64,000 nt of DNA from Thermococcus sp. M36 (GTDB lineage Archaea; Methanobacteriota_B; Thermococci; Thermococcales; Thermococcaceae): assembly GCF_012027355.1 (NCBI RefSeq), contig NZ_SNUH01000002.1, forward strand, positions 229,991-293,990, given 5' to 3'. Shown piece by piece: positions 1-8,685 of the stretch (position 1 is its first letter; each line of letters begins with the position of its first letter). A model generated the notes under the pieces. It saw only the letters and a list, made by a program, of their open reading frames with translations, searched no databases and was not told the DNA's origin. A program made the translations under genes and the position numbers.

Positions 1-1095
1 TCTGGACCAGAGACAGTCAGCACAGCTCGGCTCGTTGCCCCAGCAGTCTATGTCGCTCGTTTTAACGAAGTCGCAGGCATCAACCAGATCGCAGTCGGTG
101 CAGGAGGGGTACATGTAGTTCTTCATTGTGAAGCGGAACCAGGTATAGCGCTCGCTCGTCCATATCTCGGCCAGGCTCCTCTCCCGGACGTTGCCGAAAG
201 AGTAGGCGTTCACTTTCTTCTTTCTGCCGAAGATATACTCGTAGTACGTGTGGAGGAAGCGGTAGCATGGAGCTACTTCACCGTCCCATCTGACTACGGC
301 AACGTTGTTCTCGTCAAAGTCGCAGGCGCGCTCGGTCTTCAGCTCGAACTTGGGGAGCTTGATGTATAGGCCATTGTGTGCTATCTTATACAGCTCGTTG
401 AGGATGGGGCCCATGTCGACGCTCCCGTCGTAGATTATGTCCTTCGTCTGCTCCTTCGTGAGGGGGAGAAGATTAGAGATCAGCATGGAATCAACGCCAA
501 GATCGAGCAGGAAGCGTGCCATATCGGGCAGCTGTCTGTAGTTCTCTTTGGTCACAACCACCTCGACACCTATGCTGGGCCTGTGGGTCCCCGTTTCCTC
601 GCGGTACTTCACGAGCTTTTCTATCCTGCTGGCGGTCGCGGCGGCCGCAAGATGGCCGAGGGTTATGGCGTTCTGGGCTGTCGGAACAGTGTCCATGGAA
701 AAGTATACCAGCTCGACGCCGAGTTCGGCGAACTCCCTCAGCATGTCATCGGTCAGAAGGGTTCCGTTGCTGCTTATTCCGAGGGCGAAACCGCGCCTTT
801 TTACTTCCCTCACCATGTCCATGAAGCGCGGATGAACGGAAGGCTCTCCGATTCCACCGAAGTATATCATCTTAAGCTCCGGAAACTCCTCGGCATCGTC
901 GAGAATCTTGAGGAACAGCTCCCAGTCCATGTCGCCCTCTCCATCCTCCCAGTACTGCTTGAAACACATCTCGCACTTGAGGTTGCACCTGCTGCTTATC
1001 TCGATGTAGAGGTACTTCATGTCGAGCTTCGGGCGAACTGTGACCTTCCCGTCCCAGAGGGAGAAAGTATACTCCTTTTCAACTCCATTCCCCAA
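1..1095 (-). CDS. cmo: Tungsten cofactor oxidoreductase radical SAM maturase (3'-truncated)
   Basis: Radical SAM protein expected to modify the tungstopterin cofactor of AOR-family enzymes. Seen: the translation contains MKYLYIEISSRCNLKCEMCF, whose CNLKCEMC is the CxxxCxxC motif binding the SAM [4Fe-4S] cluster, and a Cys-rich C-terminal SPASM-like region (CDFDENN..., then CADCLWSR at the window edge). About 365 residues are present; by comparison with remembered Thermococcales homologues only some ten C-terminal residues are missing. The start is uncertain: no ATG opens the frame upstream of the ATG at 1020; I chose the TTG at 1095, behind GGGGGCGG, because the preceding segment still reads as protein. 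It lies about 140 nt downstream of the AOR gene on the same strand, the pairing expected of a maturase and its client. Confidence 0.85.
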   Translation of the reverse strand, partial: MGNGVEKEYTFSLWDGKVTVRPKLDMKYLYIEISSRCNLKCEMCFKQYWEDGEGDMDWELFLKILDDAEEFPELKMIYFGGIGEPSVHPRFMDMVREVKRRGFALGISSNGTLLTDDMLREFAELGVELVYFSMDTVPTAQNAITLGHLAAAATASRIEKLVKYREETGTHRPSIGVEVVVTKENYRQLPDMARFLLDLGVDSMLISNLLPLTKEQTKDIIYDGSVDMGPILNELYKIAHNGLYIKLPKFELKTERACDFDENNVAVVRWDGEVAPCYRFLHTYYEYIFGRKKKVNAYSFGNVRERSLAEIWTSERYTWFRFTMKNYMYPSCTDCDLVDACDFVKTSDIDCWGNEPSCADCLWSR

Positions 1096-1235
1096 TTCAA
1101 CCGCCCCCAGTTGGAGGATATAGGTTCGATTGAAGCATGAAAAGGCTCGAATATTGCATGTCACCACCTTAAAACTGAGCTGTTCCGGGAAGGTCTAAAA
1201 ACCTTACTGGACAAAAACGGGTAAAAAGAGGGAAG

Positions 1236-3059
1236 TCACAGGAACTCCTCCAGGCCCAGCTCCTTAGCTTTCTCCTCCGGAACCCTTCCGTCCTCCGTCC
1301 ATCCGCGGAGCTTGTAGTACTTGGGCAGCATCTCCTTCAGGCGAACGACGTGTCCCTTGTTCGGCCCCTCAGGCATGGGCTCCTCAAGGAAGCGCTTGGG
1401 CAGTGTGTCGTCCCTCTCCGGGTCGAGGCCGGCCTTGAGGTTGAATATCCTCTCGGCGTTCCATATGCGCTCTCCAATCTTGAGGTAGTCTTCCGTGCTG
1501 AAGTCCCAGCCCAAAGCGGCGTTCAGCATGTCGCGGTAGTCGTCGGCTCCAAGGCCGAAGGTCGTGAATATACACAGTCCAGCGGCATCAACGAGGGCAC
1601 TGAGGTGCTGGAAGATGATGAGCATTTTGATCTTCTCTTCACCTATGTCGTGCGGATCCATCTTATACGGATAGCCGAGAATCTCGGGGCTTATCATGTA
1701 GTTCTTGATATGGCACCCACCGCGGTTGTTGGTGGCATACGCCAGCCCGTGTCCCTCGGCACCGCGCGGGTCATAGGCTGGAAGCTCAAGCTTCTTGACG
1801 CCCATGAAGTACTCGGTTCCGTTGAACATCTCGGCCAGGCGGTAGCCACCCTCGGCGAGCTTGTCGCCGAAGCCTTTCCTGTAGGCGATCTTCTCGATGT
1901 AGTAGTGCAGAACCTCGGTGTTGCCCCACCTGAAGGGCGGTGCTTCTTCCTCGCCCACGTCCTCAGGCTTGAGCAGTCCCTTCTCCCAGAGCTCCATGGC
2001 AGTTGCCAGGGTTCCGCCGGTCGAGATGGTATCGAGGCCGTACTCGTCACACATATGGTTTGCCTCGATTATGCTCGCAAGGTCGTTTATGCCGAGGTTG
2101 GCGCCGAGCGCCCATATGCTTTCGTATTCCGGACCTTCGGTGACCCCAACGGTGGGGAGCTTGTTGACCCTTCCGCAACCGATCGGACAGGCGTAGCACG
2201 GCTTGTTCCCGATCAGGTATTTGGCAGTCATCGCCTCACCGCTCTGCTCCTCGGCGTACTCAAAGACACCGGTCTGGAAGTTCCTCGTCGGGTAGAGGCC
2301 GTTCTGATTAATTATGTTGACGAGAACCGCTGTACCGTAGTTGGGCAGTCCGCCGCCGGCAACCGGGTCGTTCTTGAGCTTGTTTATCTTCTCCCTGACG
2401 ACCAGCATGAACTTCTGCTTGTCCGCTATGGGAACCCTCTTGCTGCCCTCAACGGCTATTGCCTTGAGGTTCTTACTGCCCATGACGGCTCCAACACCGG
2501 CCCTTCCGGCGGCGCGGTGGCCGTCGTTTATTATTGCCGCGAACCTGACGAGGTTCTCACCGGCGGGCCCGATGGTGGTTATCCTAAGCCTCTTGCTTCC
2601 GATCTCTTTCCGTATGGCCTCCTCCGTCTCGCTGACGAGCTTGCCCCATAGGTGGCTCGCGTCGCGGATCTCAACGTGGTCATCCTTTATGTAGATGTAG
2701 ACAGGCTTCTCAGCCTTGCCTTCAACGACTATGGCATCGTAGCCCGCAAACTTCAGCTCAGCACCGAAGTAGCCTCCGGAGTTGGCCATTGTTATGAAGC
2801 CCGTCGCGGGGCTCTTGGTCACGACGTTGTACCTGCCACCGGTCGGAGCGCTGGTTCCGCTCAGCGGGCCAGGAGCTATGATCAGCTTGTTCTCGGGGCC
2901 CAGAGGGTCGACCTTCGGGTCCATCTCCTTCAGGAGGAGGTATATTGCCAGTCCTCTGCTGCCGAGCCACTTCTTGGCCAGCTCTTCATTGTATTCCTCA
3001 ACTTTCACCTCTCCGGTGGAGAGGTTTACACGTAAAAATCTTCCCCAGTTGCCATACAT
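1236..3059 (-). CDS. aor: Tungsten-containing aldehyde:ferredoxin oxidoreductase
   Basis: Oxidises aldehydes from amino-acid and sugar fermentation to carboxylic acids, passing electrons to ferredoxin; cytoplasmic. The 607-residue protein has the AOR layout: N-terminal beta domain beginning MYGNWGRFLRVNL, pterin-binding motifs, the [4Fe-4S] cysteines in NKPCYACPIGCGR (about residues 288-295) and the late DAAGLC motif supplying the fourth cysteine. Length agrees with the roughly 605-residue Pyrococcus enzyme. Two in-frame upstream methionines exist (3086, 3065), but ATG 3059 gives the conserved N terminus. A TATA-like AAATTTATATGC at 3091-3102 lies about 35 nt upstream, implying a leader of only a few bases. 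The downstream neighbour is its probable cofactor maturase. Confidence 0.96.
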   Translation of the reverse strand: MYGNWGRFLRVNLSTGEVKVEEYNEELAKKWLGSRGLAIYLLLKEMDPKVDPLGPENKLIIAPGPLSGTSAPTGGRYNVVTKSPATGFITMANSGGYFGAELKFAGYDAIVVEGKAEKPVYIYIKDDHVEIRDASHLWGKLVSETEEAIRKEIGSKRLRITTIGPAGENLVRFAAIINDGHRAAGRAGVGAVMGSKNLKAIAVEGSKRVPIADKQKFMLVVREKINKLKNDPVAGGGLPNYGTAVLVNIINQNGLYPTRNFQTGVFEYAEEQSGEAMTAKYLIGNKPCYACPIGCGRVNKLPTVGVTEGPEYESIWALGANLGINDLASIIEANHMCDEYGLDTISTGGTLATAMELWEKGLLKPEDVGEEEAPPFRWGNTEVLHYYIEKIAYRKGFGDKLAEGGYRLAEMFNGTEYFMGVKKLELPAYDPRGAEGHGLAYATNNRGGCHIKNYMISPEILGYPYKMDPHDIGEEKIKMLIIFQHLSALVDAAGLCIFTTFGLGADDYRDMLNAALGWDFSTEDYLKIGERIWNAERIFNLKAGLDPERDDTLPKRFLEEPMPEGPNKGHVVRLKEMLPKYYKLRGWTEDGRVPEEKAKELGLEEFL

Positions 3060-3090
3060 GGACATCGCCAAAAATATTGTGTACATTAAT

Positions 3091-3102
3091 GCATATAAAT
3101 TT
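3091..3102 (-). promoter_or_regulatory. TATA/BRE of aor
   Basis: Minus strand reads AAATTTATATGC. The centre is about 37 nt upstream of the ATG at 3059, so initiation about 25 nt downstream would leave a leader under 12 nt and no room for a full ribosome site. Confidence 0.6.
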
Positions 3103-3260
3103 TGGCGAAAATAAAGGACATTGCGAAAGCAGATGTGTTAAACAGTTGTGTTGACAGAATCGGGGAAACACAGGAAGAATGAAACAGGAATCATCCGTCT
3201 GGAAGCCTTTTCGGAACCCCGTACACGTCGCCAAACAAATGGCAGGACAAAAGCCGAACT

Positions 3261-3269
3261 GTTTTAAAC
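3261..3269 (+). promoter_or_regulatory. TATA region of hypA containing a GTTn3AAC half-site
   Basis: GTTTTAAAC is both an AT-rich TATA-like element about 38 nt before the hypA ATG and a match to the GTTn3AAC core bound by SurR. The extended n5-GTT part is absent in either direction, so this is only a weak candidate site. Confidence 0.4.
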
Positions 3270-3302
3270 CCGGCCCGCCAAGATTCTGCGGAGGGATTGA
3301 AA

Positions 3303-3722
3303 ATGCACGAGTGGGCACTGGCCGATGGTATAGTTAGGACTGCCCTCGATTATGCCCAGAAGGAGGGAGCGACAAAGCTCCTCGCAATAAGGGTCGTCCT
3401 TGGAGAGCTCCAAGATGTGAACGCGGAGATAGTCGAGTTCGCCATGAAAGAGCTCCTAAAGGGGACGATAGGAGAGGGGGCGGAGATAGAGTTCGTTGAG
3501 GAGGAGGCGGTCTTTAAGTGCCGCGACTGTGGACATGAATGGAAGCTGAAGGAAGTCAAAGGGAGCTTTGATGAGCGCATAAAGGAGGACATACACTTCA
3601 TCCCCGAGGTAGTACACGCGTTTCTGGCCTGTCCGAAGTGCGGGAGCAGGGACTTTAAGGTCCTAAAAGGTAGAGGGGTCTATATCAGCGGCATAAGGGT
3701 AGAAAAGGAGGGGGAGGCATGA
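3303..3722 (+). CDS. hypA: Hydrogenase nickel metallochaperone HypA
   Basis: Delivers Ni(II) to [NiFe] hydrogenase large subunits together with HypB. The 139-residue protein starts MHEWALADG, with the N-terminal Met-His that coordinates nickel in the family; this favours ATG 3303 over the in-frame TTG six bases earlier. A zinc-finger domain follows with two CxxC pairs, CRDCGHEW (about residues 76-83) and CPKCG (about 111-115), separated by the long insertion typical of Thermococcales HypA. GGAGGG lies 6-11 nt upstream. The stop overlaps the next start (ATGA), indicating translational coupling to the MinD-type hypB. Confidence 0.96.
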   Translation: MHEWALADGIVRTALDYAQKEGATKLLAIRVVLGELQDVNAEIVEFAMKELLKGTIGEGAEIEFVEEEAVFKCRDCGHEWKLKEVKGSFDERIKEDIHFIPEVVHAFLACPKCGSRDFKVLKGRGVYISGIRVEKEGEA

Positions 3723-4447
3723 TCGTTGACCCGCGCGTCAAGGGCATCGAGGGAAGGCTTGAGAAGGTGAAGCGCATCATCCCCGTCGTCAGCGGGAAGG
3801 GCGGTGTAGGAAAGTCCCTTGTCTCCACCACGCTGGCCCTCGTCCTGGCCGAGAAGGGTTACAAGGTTGGACTGCTTGACCTCGACTTCCACGGTGCCAG
3901 CGACCACGTGATTCTGGGCTTTGAGCCGAAGGAGTTCCCAGAGGAGGAGTATGGGGTTGTTCCGCCCACAGTTCATGGAATAAAGTTCATGAGCATCGTC
4001 TACTATTCTGAGGACAGGCCGACGCCAATGAGGGGCATGGAGGTTAGCGACGCCCTCATCGAGCTCCTAGCCATAACCCGCTGGGACGAGCTGGATTACC
4101 TGATCATAGACATGCCTCCCGGCCTTGGCGACCAGTTCCTCGACGTGCTGAGGTTCCTCAAGAAGGGCGAGTTTCTGGTCGTTGCAACGCCGTCGAAGCT
4201 GTCAATCAACGTCGTGAGGAAGCTCCTCGAAGTTCTCAGGGAGAGGGACTACACCATCCTCGGAATCGTCGAAAACCTCAAGCTCAACGAGGAGACGGAG
4301 ATAGAAAAGCTCGCGGGAGAGTTCAGCGTGCCATACCTCGCTGGAATCCCGCTTTACAGGGATCTGGAGGCAAAGGTCGGAAACCCAGAGGAGCTGCTGA
4401 AGACGGAGTTCGCGGACAGGATAAGGGAGATTGCTCAGAAGATCTGA
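3719..4447 (+). CDS. hypB: MinD/Mrp-type ATPase, archaeal HypB
   Basis: P-loop ATPase of the MinD/ParA/Mrp family acting as the HypB partner of HypA in Thermococcales, in place of the SIMIBI GTPase HypB of bacteria; it drives HypA nickel loading. Seen: deviant Walker A SGKGGVGKS (about residues 25-33), LLDLDFHGASD (switch I-like) and LIIDMPPGLGDQ (Walker B/switch II). 242 residues. The HypA link is established knowledge for Thermococcus kodakarensis; here it is supported by the 4-nt overlap with hypA. The annotation would otherwise be generic Mrp/NBP35 ATPase, but the four-cysteine Fe-S cluster region of NBP35 is not present. Confidence 0.88.
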   Translation: MIVDPRVKGIEGRLEKVKRIIPVVSGKGGVGKSLVSTTLALVLAEKGYKVGLLDLDFHGASDHVILGFEPKEFPEEEYGVVPPTVHGIKFMSIVYYSEDRPTPMRGMEVSDALIELLAITRWDELDYLIIDMPPGLGDQFLDVLRFLKKGEFLVVATPSKLSINVVRKLLEVLRERDYTILGIVENLKLNEETEIEKLAGEFSVPYLAGIPLYRDLEAKVGNPEELLKTEFADRIREIAQKI

Positions 4448-4459
4448 GCCGACCAAGGG

Positions 4460-4469
4460 TTTTTCTTTT
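4460..4469 (+). terminator. T-rich terminator after hypB
   Basis: TTTTTCTTTT follows the hypB stop by 13 nt; T-runs of this kind terminate archaeal RNA polymerase. The following TTTTATTAAATTC could also act as a TATA region for the peptidase gene at 4505. Confidence 0.45.
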
Positions 4470-4504
4470 ATTAAATTCAAAATTCTGCGTGGTGGGGTGT
4501 TGAG

Positions 4505-4978
4505 ATGGAACTCTCTGACCTCCTCAAAAACGCCGAAAGGGTGGTAATCTGCGGCATAGGGAACGATGCCCGGGGGGACGATGCCTTCGGAGTAATCGTC
4601 GCAGAGAGGCTGAAAAAACTCGTAAAAAACCCGAACGTCCTCGTCCTGAACTGCGGAGAGGTTCCGGAAAGCTACACTGGAAAGATAGTGGAGTTCAAAC
4701 CCGACCTGGTGGTCTTCGTGGATGCCGTTGACTTCGGCGGTGAGCACGGCGAGCTGGTAGCGGCCGACCCGGAGGGGACGCTGGGAGATGCCGTCTCAAC
4801 GCACAGCCTGCCGCTGAGGGTGCTCGTGGGATACCTGAAGTCCAGAACGGGTGCAGGGTTTGTCCTCATAGGCTGTCAGCCAAAGGTTCTGGGCCTTTTC
4901 CAGGCACCGAGCGAAGTCATCGTGGAAAGGGCGGAGGTCTTGGCGGAGTCTCTAGCAGAGCTCCTCAACGGGATGTGA
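4505..4978 (+). CDS. hycI: Hydrogenase maturation endopeptidase (HycI/HyaD family)
   Basis: Removes the C-terminal tail of a [NiFe] hydrogenase large subunit once nickel is inserted. The 157-residue protein opens with the family signature GIGNDARGDDAFG (about residues 19-31), where Asn and Asp residues bind nickel, and keeps a conserved Asp (VVFVDAVDFGG) and His (STHSLPL, near residue 101), giving the usual D/D/H metal set. Start ATG follows GTGGGGTGTTGAG. Its place beside hypA/hypB and opposite the group 4 hydrogenase operon suggests that the enzyme encoded at 12016-13767 is its substrate; this is inference, since that large subunit ends some 35 residues after its DPCxxC motif, leaving a tail that could be cleaved. 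Confidence 0.9.
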   Translation: MELSDLLKNAERVVICGIGNDARGDDAFGVIVAERLKKLVKNPNVLVLNCGEVPESYTGKIVEFKPDLVVFVDAVDFGGEHGELVAADPEGTLGDAVSTHSLPLRVLVGYLKSRTGAGFVLIGCQPKVLGLFQAPSEVIVERAEVLAESLAELLNGM

Positions 4979-4982
4979 TCCA

Positions 4983-5243
4983 ATGGAGCTGAGGGCGCTC
5001 CTGCTGGTGGCCAGCGCCTTCTCCATCCTCTCGTTCCTCCTTGACCTAAAGGCGGGAGAAAACCGTAGCGAGACCCTAAAGGACCTTTTTATAGGAATAA
5101 CCCTTCTGGCGTGGTACATGGACAGGCCGCTGATAGGCTCTCTGTTTGCGATCTCCGCCGCCGCTGTCTACTATCCAGAGATCAAAAAGATATGGATCAG
5201 AAGAAAGTACGGCTGGGCTTTTTCAGGTCTTCCTTCCTGTTGA
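4983..5243 (+). CDS. Small membrane protein, unknown function
   Basis: 86 residues, ATG four bases after the peptidase stop. I do not recognise a family. Two hydrophobic stretches are visible: residues 4-20 (LRALLLVASAFSILSFLL) and about 35-65 (LFIGITLLAW ... IGSLFAISAAAVYY), followed by a basic tail KKIWIRRKYGW, consistent with two or three membrane helices. The last 47 nt overlap the convergent mobA gene. Its position suggests co-transcription with hypA-hypB-hycI. Confidence 0.6.
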   Translation: MELRALLLVASAFSILSFLLDLKAGENRSETLKDLFIGITLLAWYMDRPLIGSLFAISAAAVYYPEIKKIWIRRKYGWAFSGLPSC

Positions 5244-5778
5244 CGTTAAAGAGGCTGACAAGCCACTCCTCCGGAACGGACTCAAGGCCGATGTAGCAGG
5301 CGTCCGTAGACCGGATAGCCCTGTTCAGGGCGTAGTCGCCGTCTCCAATCCTTTGTTCGAGCACTGACCGGAATTCAGCTGGATATACCGCATGGAGCGG
5401 TTCAAGGTAGCCGTTTTCCCACCTTGGGACGCATATTCTTCTCCCGTTTCTTTTGAACCGGGCGATTATGTAATCAACGAATTCAGGAACTATTAGGGGC
5501 ATGTCGCCGGCGACTATGAAGACATCTCCCAGCCCCAGCGCCGTGTAGACGCCGCTTATCGGGCCCAGGAGCATCCTGTCAACCACCACCCGGTAGCCCA
5601 GCTCCTCCAGCGCACGGGCGTTTTCGGGGGAGGCAACAACCACCACCTCGTCAATGCCCTCCGCAAGGGAGAGGCGCTCGACAGCGTGCTGTATGAGGGG
5701 AGCCCCGTTTACCCTGAAGAGCAGCTTGTCCCCGCCGAAGCGCCTGCTCCTGCCGCCGGCCAGCACCACCCCTATCAT
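5197..5778 (-). CDS. mobA: Molybdopterin-guanine dinucleotide cytidylyl/guanylyltransferase MobA-like
   Basis: Couples GMP (or another nucleotide) to molybdopterin or tungstopterin to make the dinucleotide form of the cofactor. The 193-residue protein has the nucleotidyltransferase signature LAGGRSRRFGGDKLLF at residues 6-21 and the metal-binding GDMPLIVPEF near residue 97. It overlaps the upstream gene by ATGA and lies at the end of the formate-dehydrogenase/hydrogenase operon. DMSO-reductase-family enzymes such as FdhA need a bis-dinucleotide cofactor, whereas AOR uses the plain pterin, so linkage to fdhA makes sense. Base specificity (G, C or A) cannot be read from the sequence. Confidence 0.82.
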   Translation of the reverse strand: MIGVVLAGGRSRRFGGDKLLFRVNGAPLIQHAVERLSLAEGIDEVVVVASPENARALEELGYRVVVDRMLLGPISGVYTALGLGDVFIVAGDMPLIVPEFVDYIIARFKRNGRRICVPRWENGYLEPLHAVYPAEFRSVLEQRIGDGDYALNRAIRSTDACYIGLESVPEEWLVSLFNVNRKEDLKKPSRTFF

Positions 5779-6215
5779 CGGCCACCACTTTCCTCCTCGT
5801 CGAGGGATATGTACTCTATCGTGCTTATGTACTTGACGTACTCTATTGTCCTCTCTGGATTGAGCATGTCCCGAACCAGGTTCTGGAAGTAGTTGTCCCT
5901 GTCATAGGCGACCTCGTACGCTTTCACCACGTCCATAAATGATGAATGAAAGTTCTCCGCCTCCTCACGGACGTAAAGCTCGAAGGCGACGAAGTACCCA
6001 AACTCCCTCTCAACCGGCTCTTTTATGTTCTCGATGAAGTCCGCGACCCTGTTGAGCTTGACCGGGTCGTATGGCTCGTCTATTATAACGAGCACGTCGA
6101 TTTCATTGAGCTCCCCCCTGAGGTGGGCACCGTAGAATATGACCGAGAGCAGGTTGTCCCCATAGAACTCCATTATCCTCCTGAGGAGACTCTCCTTTGC
6201 CGCTTCTATGCTCAT
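5775..6215 (-). CDS. Nucleotidyltransferase-fold protein with degenerate active site
   Basis: 146 residues. The stretch IFYGAHLRGELNEIDVLVII (about residues 26-45) corresponds to the GSx(10-13)DxD motif of minimal nucleotidyltransferases (MNT/KNTase-like), but the leading GS is GA and the first acidic metal ligand is Glu-Ile-Asp rather than DxD, so catalysis is doubtful. The C-terminal half is helical with conserved aromatic residues. Start ATG follows GGAGGTGATGG. It sits 24 nt after the antiporter subunit gene and overlaps mobA, so it appears to be part of the same transcript. No HEPN partner is adjacent, so a toxin-antitoxin role is not supported. Confidence 0.6.
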   Translation of the reverse strand: MSIEAAKESLLRRIMEFYGDNLLSVIFYGAHLRGELNEIDVLVIIDEPYDPVKLNRVADFIENIKEPVEREFGYFVAFELYVREEAENFHSSFMDVVKAYEVAYDRDNYFQNLVRDMLNPERTIEYVKYISTIEYISLDEEESGGR

Positions 6216-6238
6216 CCCATCACCTCCAAAAAGTTAAA

Positions 6239-7801
6239 TCAGGAAAAGAAGGCGGAAGCATACTCAACGGCAGCCTTTATGTAGCCCCCGTAGTCCATCA
6301 TCTGCGCCGCGGCGGGATCAACGTAGTGCTGGAGCAGGAGCGGTGCGGCAAGGCCCATCAGCACGACGGCCGCAGAGAGGAGAAGCAGCACAAAGGCCAT
6401 GCTTGCGTGCTCACCCGCCGTGATGTCCTCCCTCGGCTTTCCAAGCCATATCCTGTAAAGGACCCTCATGTAGGCCACCAGCGCTATCACCGAACTGAGC
6501 ACAATGACCATCGCAAGCGCCAGGCTCCTTTCCATCAGTGCATCGAACAGCAGAACCTTGCTGAAGAAGACGTTGAGCGGTGGGATCCCCACGAGGCTTA
6601 GGGTAGCCACAGAGAGCCCAAAGGTAGCCACAGGCATCCTCCTTCCGAGGCCCGTTAAGTCCCCGATGTCCCTTGAGCCGGCTGCGTGAATGAAGGCGCC
6701 AGCAGCGAGGAAGAGCAGGGCCTTGGCAATGGCGTGGTTGACCATGTGGAATATCGCCGCCTGCAGGGCCAGCTGGGTTCCGGCACCAACGACCATCGCT
6801 AGGTAGCCCATGTGCATTATCGTTGAATACGCTATCAGCTTCTTGACGTCCCTCTGGGCGTTCATCATGAGGGCCCCGAAAAGCGCCGAAACCGCACCGA
6901 GCGCCACTAGAACGGCCGCCACTCCGCCGACGACCCTCTCAAGGCCCGGCACAAGCTCACCGCCATAGACGGTGTACAGGAACCTCATGAGTGAGTATAT
7001 GCCGACGTTAACCACGAGGCCCGACAGGACAGCGGAGATGGGGCTTGGAGCTGCGGGGTGGGCCTCCGGAAGCCAGAAGTGGTTGGGGAAGATGGCAGCC
7101 TTAATGAGGAACGCCCACGTGGCAAGGGCCAGCACTATTCCGGAGGCAAGAACAACCTCTCCGACAGGGTTCCCGCTCACGGGGAAGGGAATATCATGGA
7201 TCTTTGCGCTCAGGTCGGCAAAGTTGACGGTTCCAAATGCCCCGTAGAGGATTCCGAGGGCCAGGAAGTACATCGTCGTGCCGATGGCGCCTATGAAAGC
7301 GTACTTTAGTGCCGCATGAACCGCGTCCCGCCTGCCCCTATAGAACGCGACCAGCGCGTAGGAGGCTATGCTGGTAACCTCTATCATGACAAAGAGGTTG
7401 AAGGCGTCGCCCGTGAGTACAACCCCGAGCAGGCCGGCCTCAAGGCCGAGGTAGAGCGTGTAGTACCACTCCAGCCCACTTTCGCCCTCAAGGTACCTGT
7501 AGCTGTACACGGCTATGACGAACATCAGGAAGGCCGTTACCAGTGCCATCAGTGCCCCAAGCCTGTCCACCTCATAGATTATGCCGACGGGGGCGACCCA
7601 CTTGCCGAAGGTGTAAATCAGGGGGCTGTCTGAGGAGTACGCTCTCTGGAATAACGCGAACGAGCTTATCAGGGTGAGCCCCGTGCCCAGGAGGGCATAG
7701 GCCTGGACGACCCTCCTGTTCCCCTTTATCAGTATCGACGTCAGGGGGAGGGCAAAGGCAAAGAGCAGGGGTATGATTGGAGTCAGCCCTACCGCGTCCA
7801 T
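6239..7801 (-). CDS. mnhD: Mrp-type Na+/H+ antiporter subunit D (NuoN/MrpD-like)
   Basis: Ion-translocating membrane subunit of the antiporter module attached to the hydrogenase. 520 residues with about 14 hydrophobic segments; the proton-channel signature is visible as EVTSIASYALVAF (the conserved Glu of TM5, near residue 140), the broken helix with Lys in TWAFLIKAAIFPNHFWLPEAHPAAPSPISA (about 225-255) and HMVNHAIAKALLFL (about 353). Start ATG has GAGGTGG upstream. Last antiporter gene of the operon. In the Pyrococcus Mbh complex the equivalent is MbhH. Energy from formate-to-H2 electron flow is expected to drive Na+ or H+ export here; ion choice is not visible. Confidence 0.9.
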   Translation of the reverse strand: MDAVGLTPIIPLLFAFALPLTSILIKGNRRVVQAYALLGTGLTLISSFALFQRAYSSDSPLIYTFGKWVAPVGIIYEVDRLGALMALVTAFLMFVIAVYSYRYLEGESGLEWYYTLYLGLEAGLLGVVLTGDAFNLFVMIEVTSIASYALVAFYRGRRDAVHAALKYAFIGAIGTTMYFLALGILYGAFGTVNFADLSAKIHDIPFPVSGNPVGEVVLASGIVLALATWAFLIKAAIFPNHFWLPEAHPAAPSPISAVLSGLVVNVGIYSLMRFLYTVYGGELVPGLERVVGGVAAVLVALGAVSALFGALMMNAQRDVKKLIAYSTIMHMGYLAMVVGAGTQLALQAAIFHMVNHAIAKALLFLAAGAFIHAAGSRDIGDLTGLGRRMPVATFGLSVATLSLVGIPPLNVFFSKVLLFDALMERSLALAMVIVLSSVIALVAYMRVLYRIWLGKPREDITAGEHASMAFVLLLLSAAVVLMGLAAPLLLQHYVDPAAAQMMDYGGYIKAAVEYASAFFS

Positions 7802-7810
7802 TCTACCACC

Positions 7811-8296
7811 TCACTCAAAGATTTTTCTCGCAAACTTCTCAAAGTCGGCTGAGATCTCTTTCCTTGCCTCCTCAGGATCCCTCGTGGCGATGTCTATCCA
7901 GTTAACGTAGACGTACCTCTCGTCCATATCCACCACAACCGTCCCGGGGGTGTTGGTTATTGAGTTGGCCACGAGGGTTCTCGCGTAGTCCGTGCTGACG
8001 TCAATGGGGACCCTCACTATGCCGGGCCGGTAGTTCCCGGTCAGCGTGCGTATTATGACGTCAATGTGGCTCTTGGTCTCTGCCACCAGCATGTACCACA
8101 GGAAGTAAACGGCCATCCACAGCCACCTTATCGGGTTCAGGGCCTTTGAGTCGTCCCTGACGGTGTGAGGGCCCATCAAAAGGCCCACCACAACCGCAAC
8201 TACCGCTCCAGTGGCCAGGTCGTAGGAGGTGAGGGAACCCGTGAACACGATGTAGGTGAGGAACGCCATGAGTGCCGTCGGAAGTACGCCCCTCAT
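7811..8296 (-). CDS. mnhE: Mrp-type antiporter subunit E
   Basis: 161 residues, MrpE family. Hydrophobic N-terminal part (about residues 1-70, two or three helices including LWMAVYFLWYMLVAE) followed by a soluble C-terminal domain with the family's conserved NSITNTPGTVVVDM and VNWID motifs. Start overlaps the mnhC stop (GAATGA). The gene order C-E-D in transcription direction differs from Mbh of Pyrococcus, where the E homologue comes first. Confidence 0.88.
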   Translation of the reverse strand: MRGVLPTALMAFLTYIVFTGSLTSYDLATGAVVAVVVGLLMGPHTVRDDSKALNPIRWLWMAVYFLWYMLVAETKSHIDVIIRTLTGNYRPGIVRVPIDVSTDYARTLVANSITNTPGTVVVDMDERYVYVNWIDIATRDPEEARKEISADFEKFARKIFE

Positions 8297-8685
8297 TCAC
8301 CACCACCCCTTCTCGCTATCTCCCTGACGTCAAGGGTCCCGTACAGGCGGTACAGCTGCACCGTCAGGATCGCCAGGAGCATGTTGACGGCCATACCTAT
8401 GACGACGGCCGTTATCACCAGGGCCTGCGGGAGCGGATCAACTGCCGAACTCAGGAACGCTCCCAGGGCGTCCCTCGATAGGGATGGCAGTATCGGGGGT
8501 GCTACCGGGTAGGTGAAACGGTAGCCTATTAGGACAACCATAACGTTCACGGCATCCCCGAGAACCGTGAGGGCTATTATCTTCTTCAGAAGGTTCGGCC
8601 TGGCAATGACTCCGTAGAGCGCGACGCCCAGCGTCAGCAGGAGGACTGCCCACATGTATGCCCAGAGGAACTCCTGAACGCTCAT
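8293..8685 (-). CDS. mnhC: Mrp-type antiporter subunit C (NuoK-like)
   Basis: 130 residues, three predicted membrane helices, related to NuoK/MrpC. The motif LPQALVITAVVIGMAVNMLLAIL (split here around residue 90) is the conserved region with the family signature DPLPQALVLTAIVI. Start ATGA overlaps the stop of the upstream B subunit. A role in ion conduction at the antiporter is inferred from the family. Confidence 0.88.
   Translation of the reverse strand: MSVQEFLWAYMWAVLLLTLGVALYGVIARPNLLKKIIALTVLGDAVNVMVVLIGYRFTYPVAPPILPSLSRDALGAFLSSAVDPLPQALVITAVVIGMAVNMLLAILTVQLYRLYGTLDVREIARRGGGE

Noticed and set aside
1350..2651. 433-codon frame antisense to aor
   Set aside because: Shadow of the aor gene, which has all family motifs.
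5775..6215. MNT antitoxin of a HEPN/MNT pair
   Set aside because: No HEPN gene next to it, and it is embedded in the hydrogenase operon with mobA.
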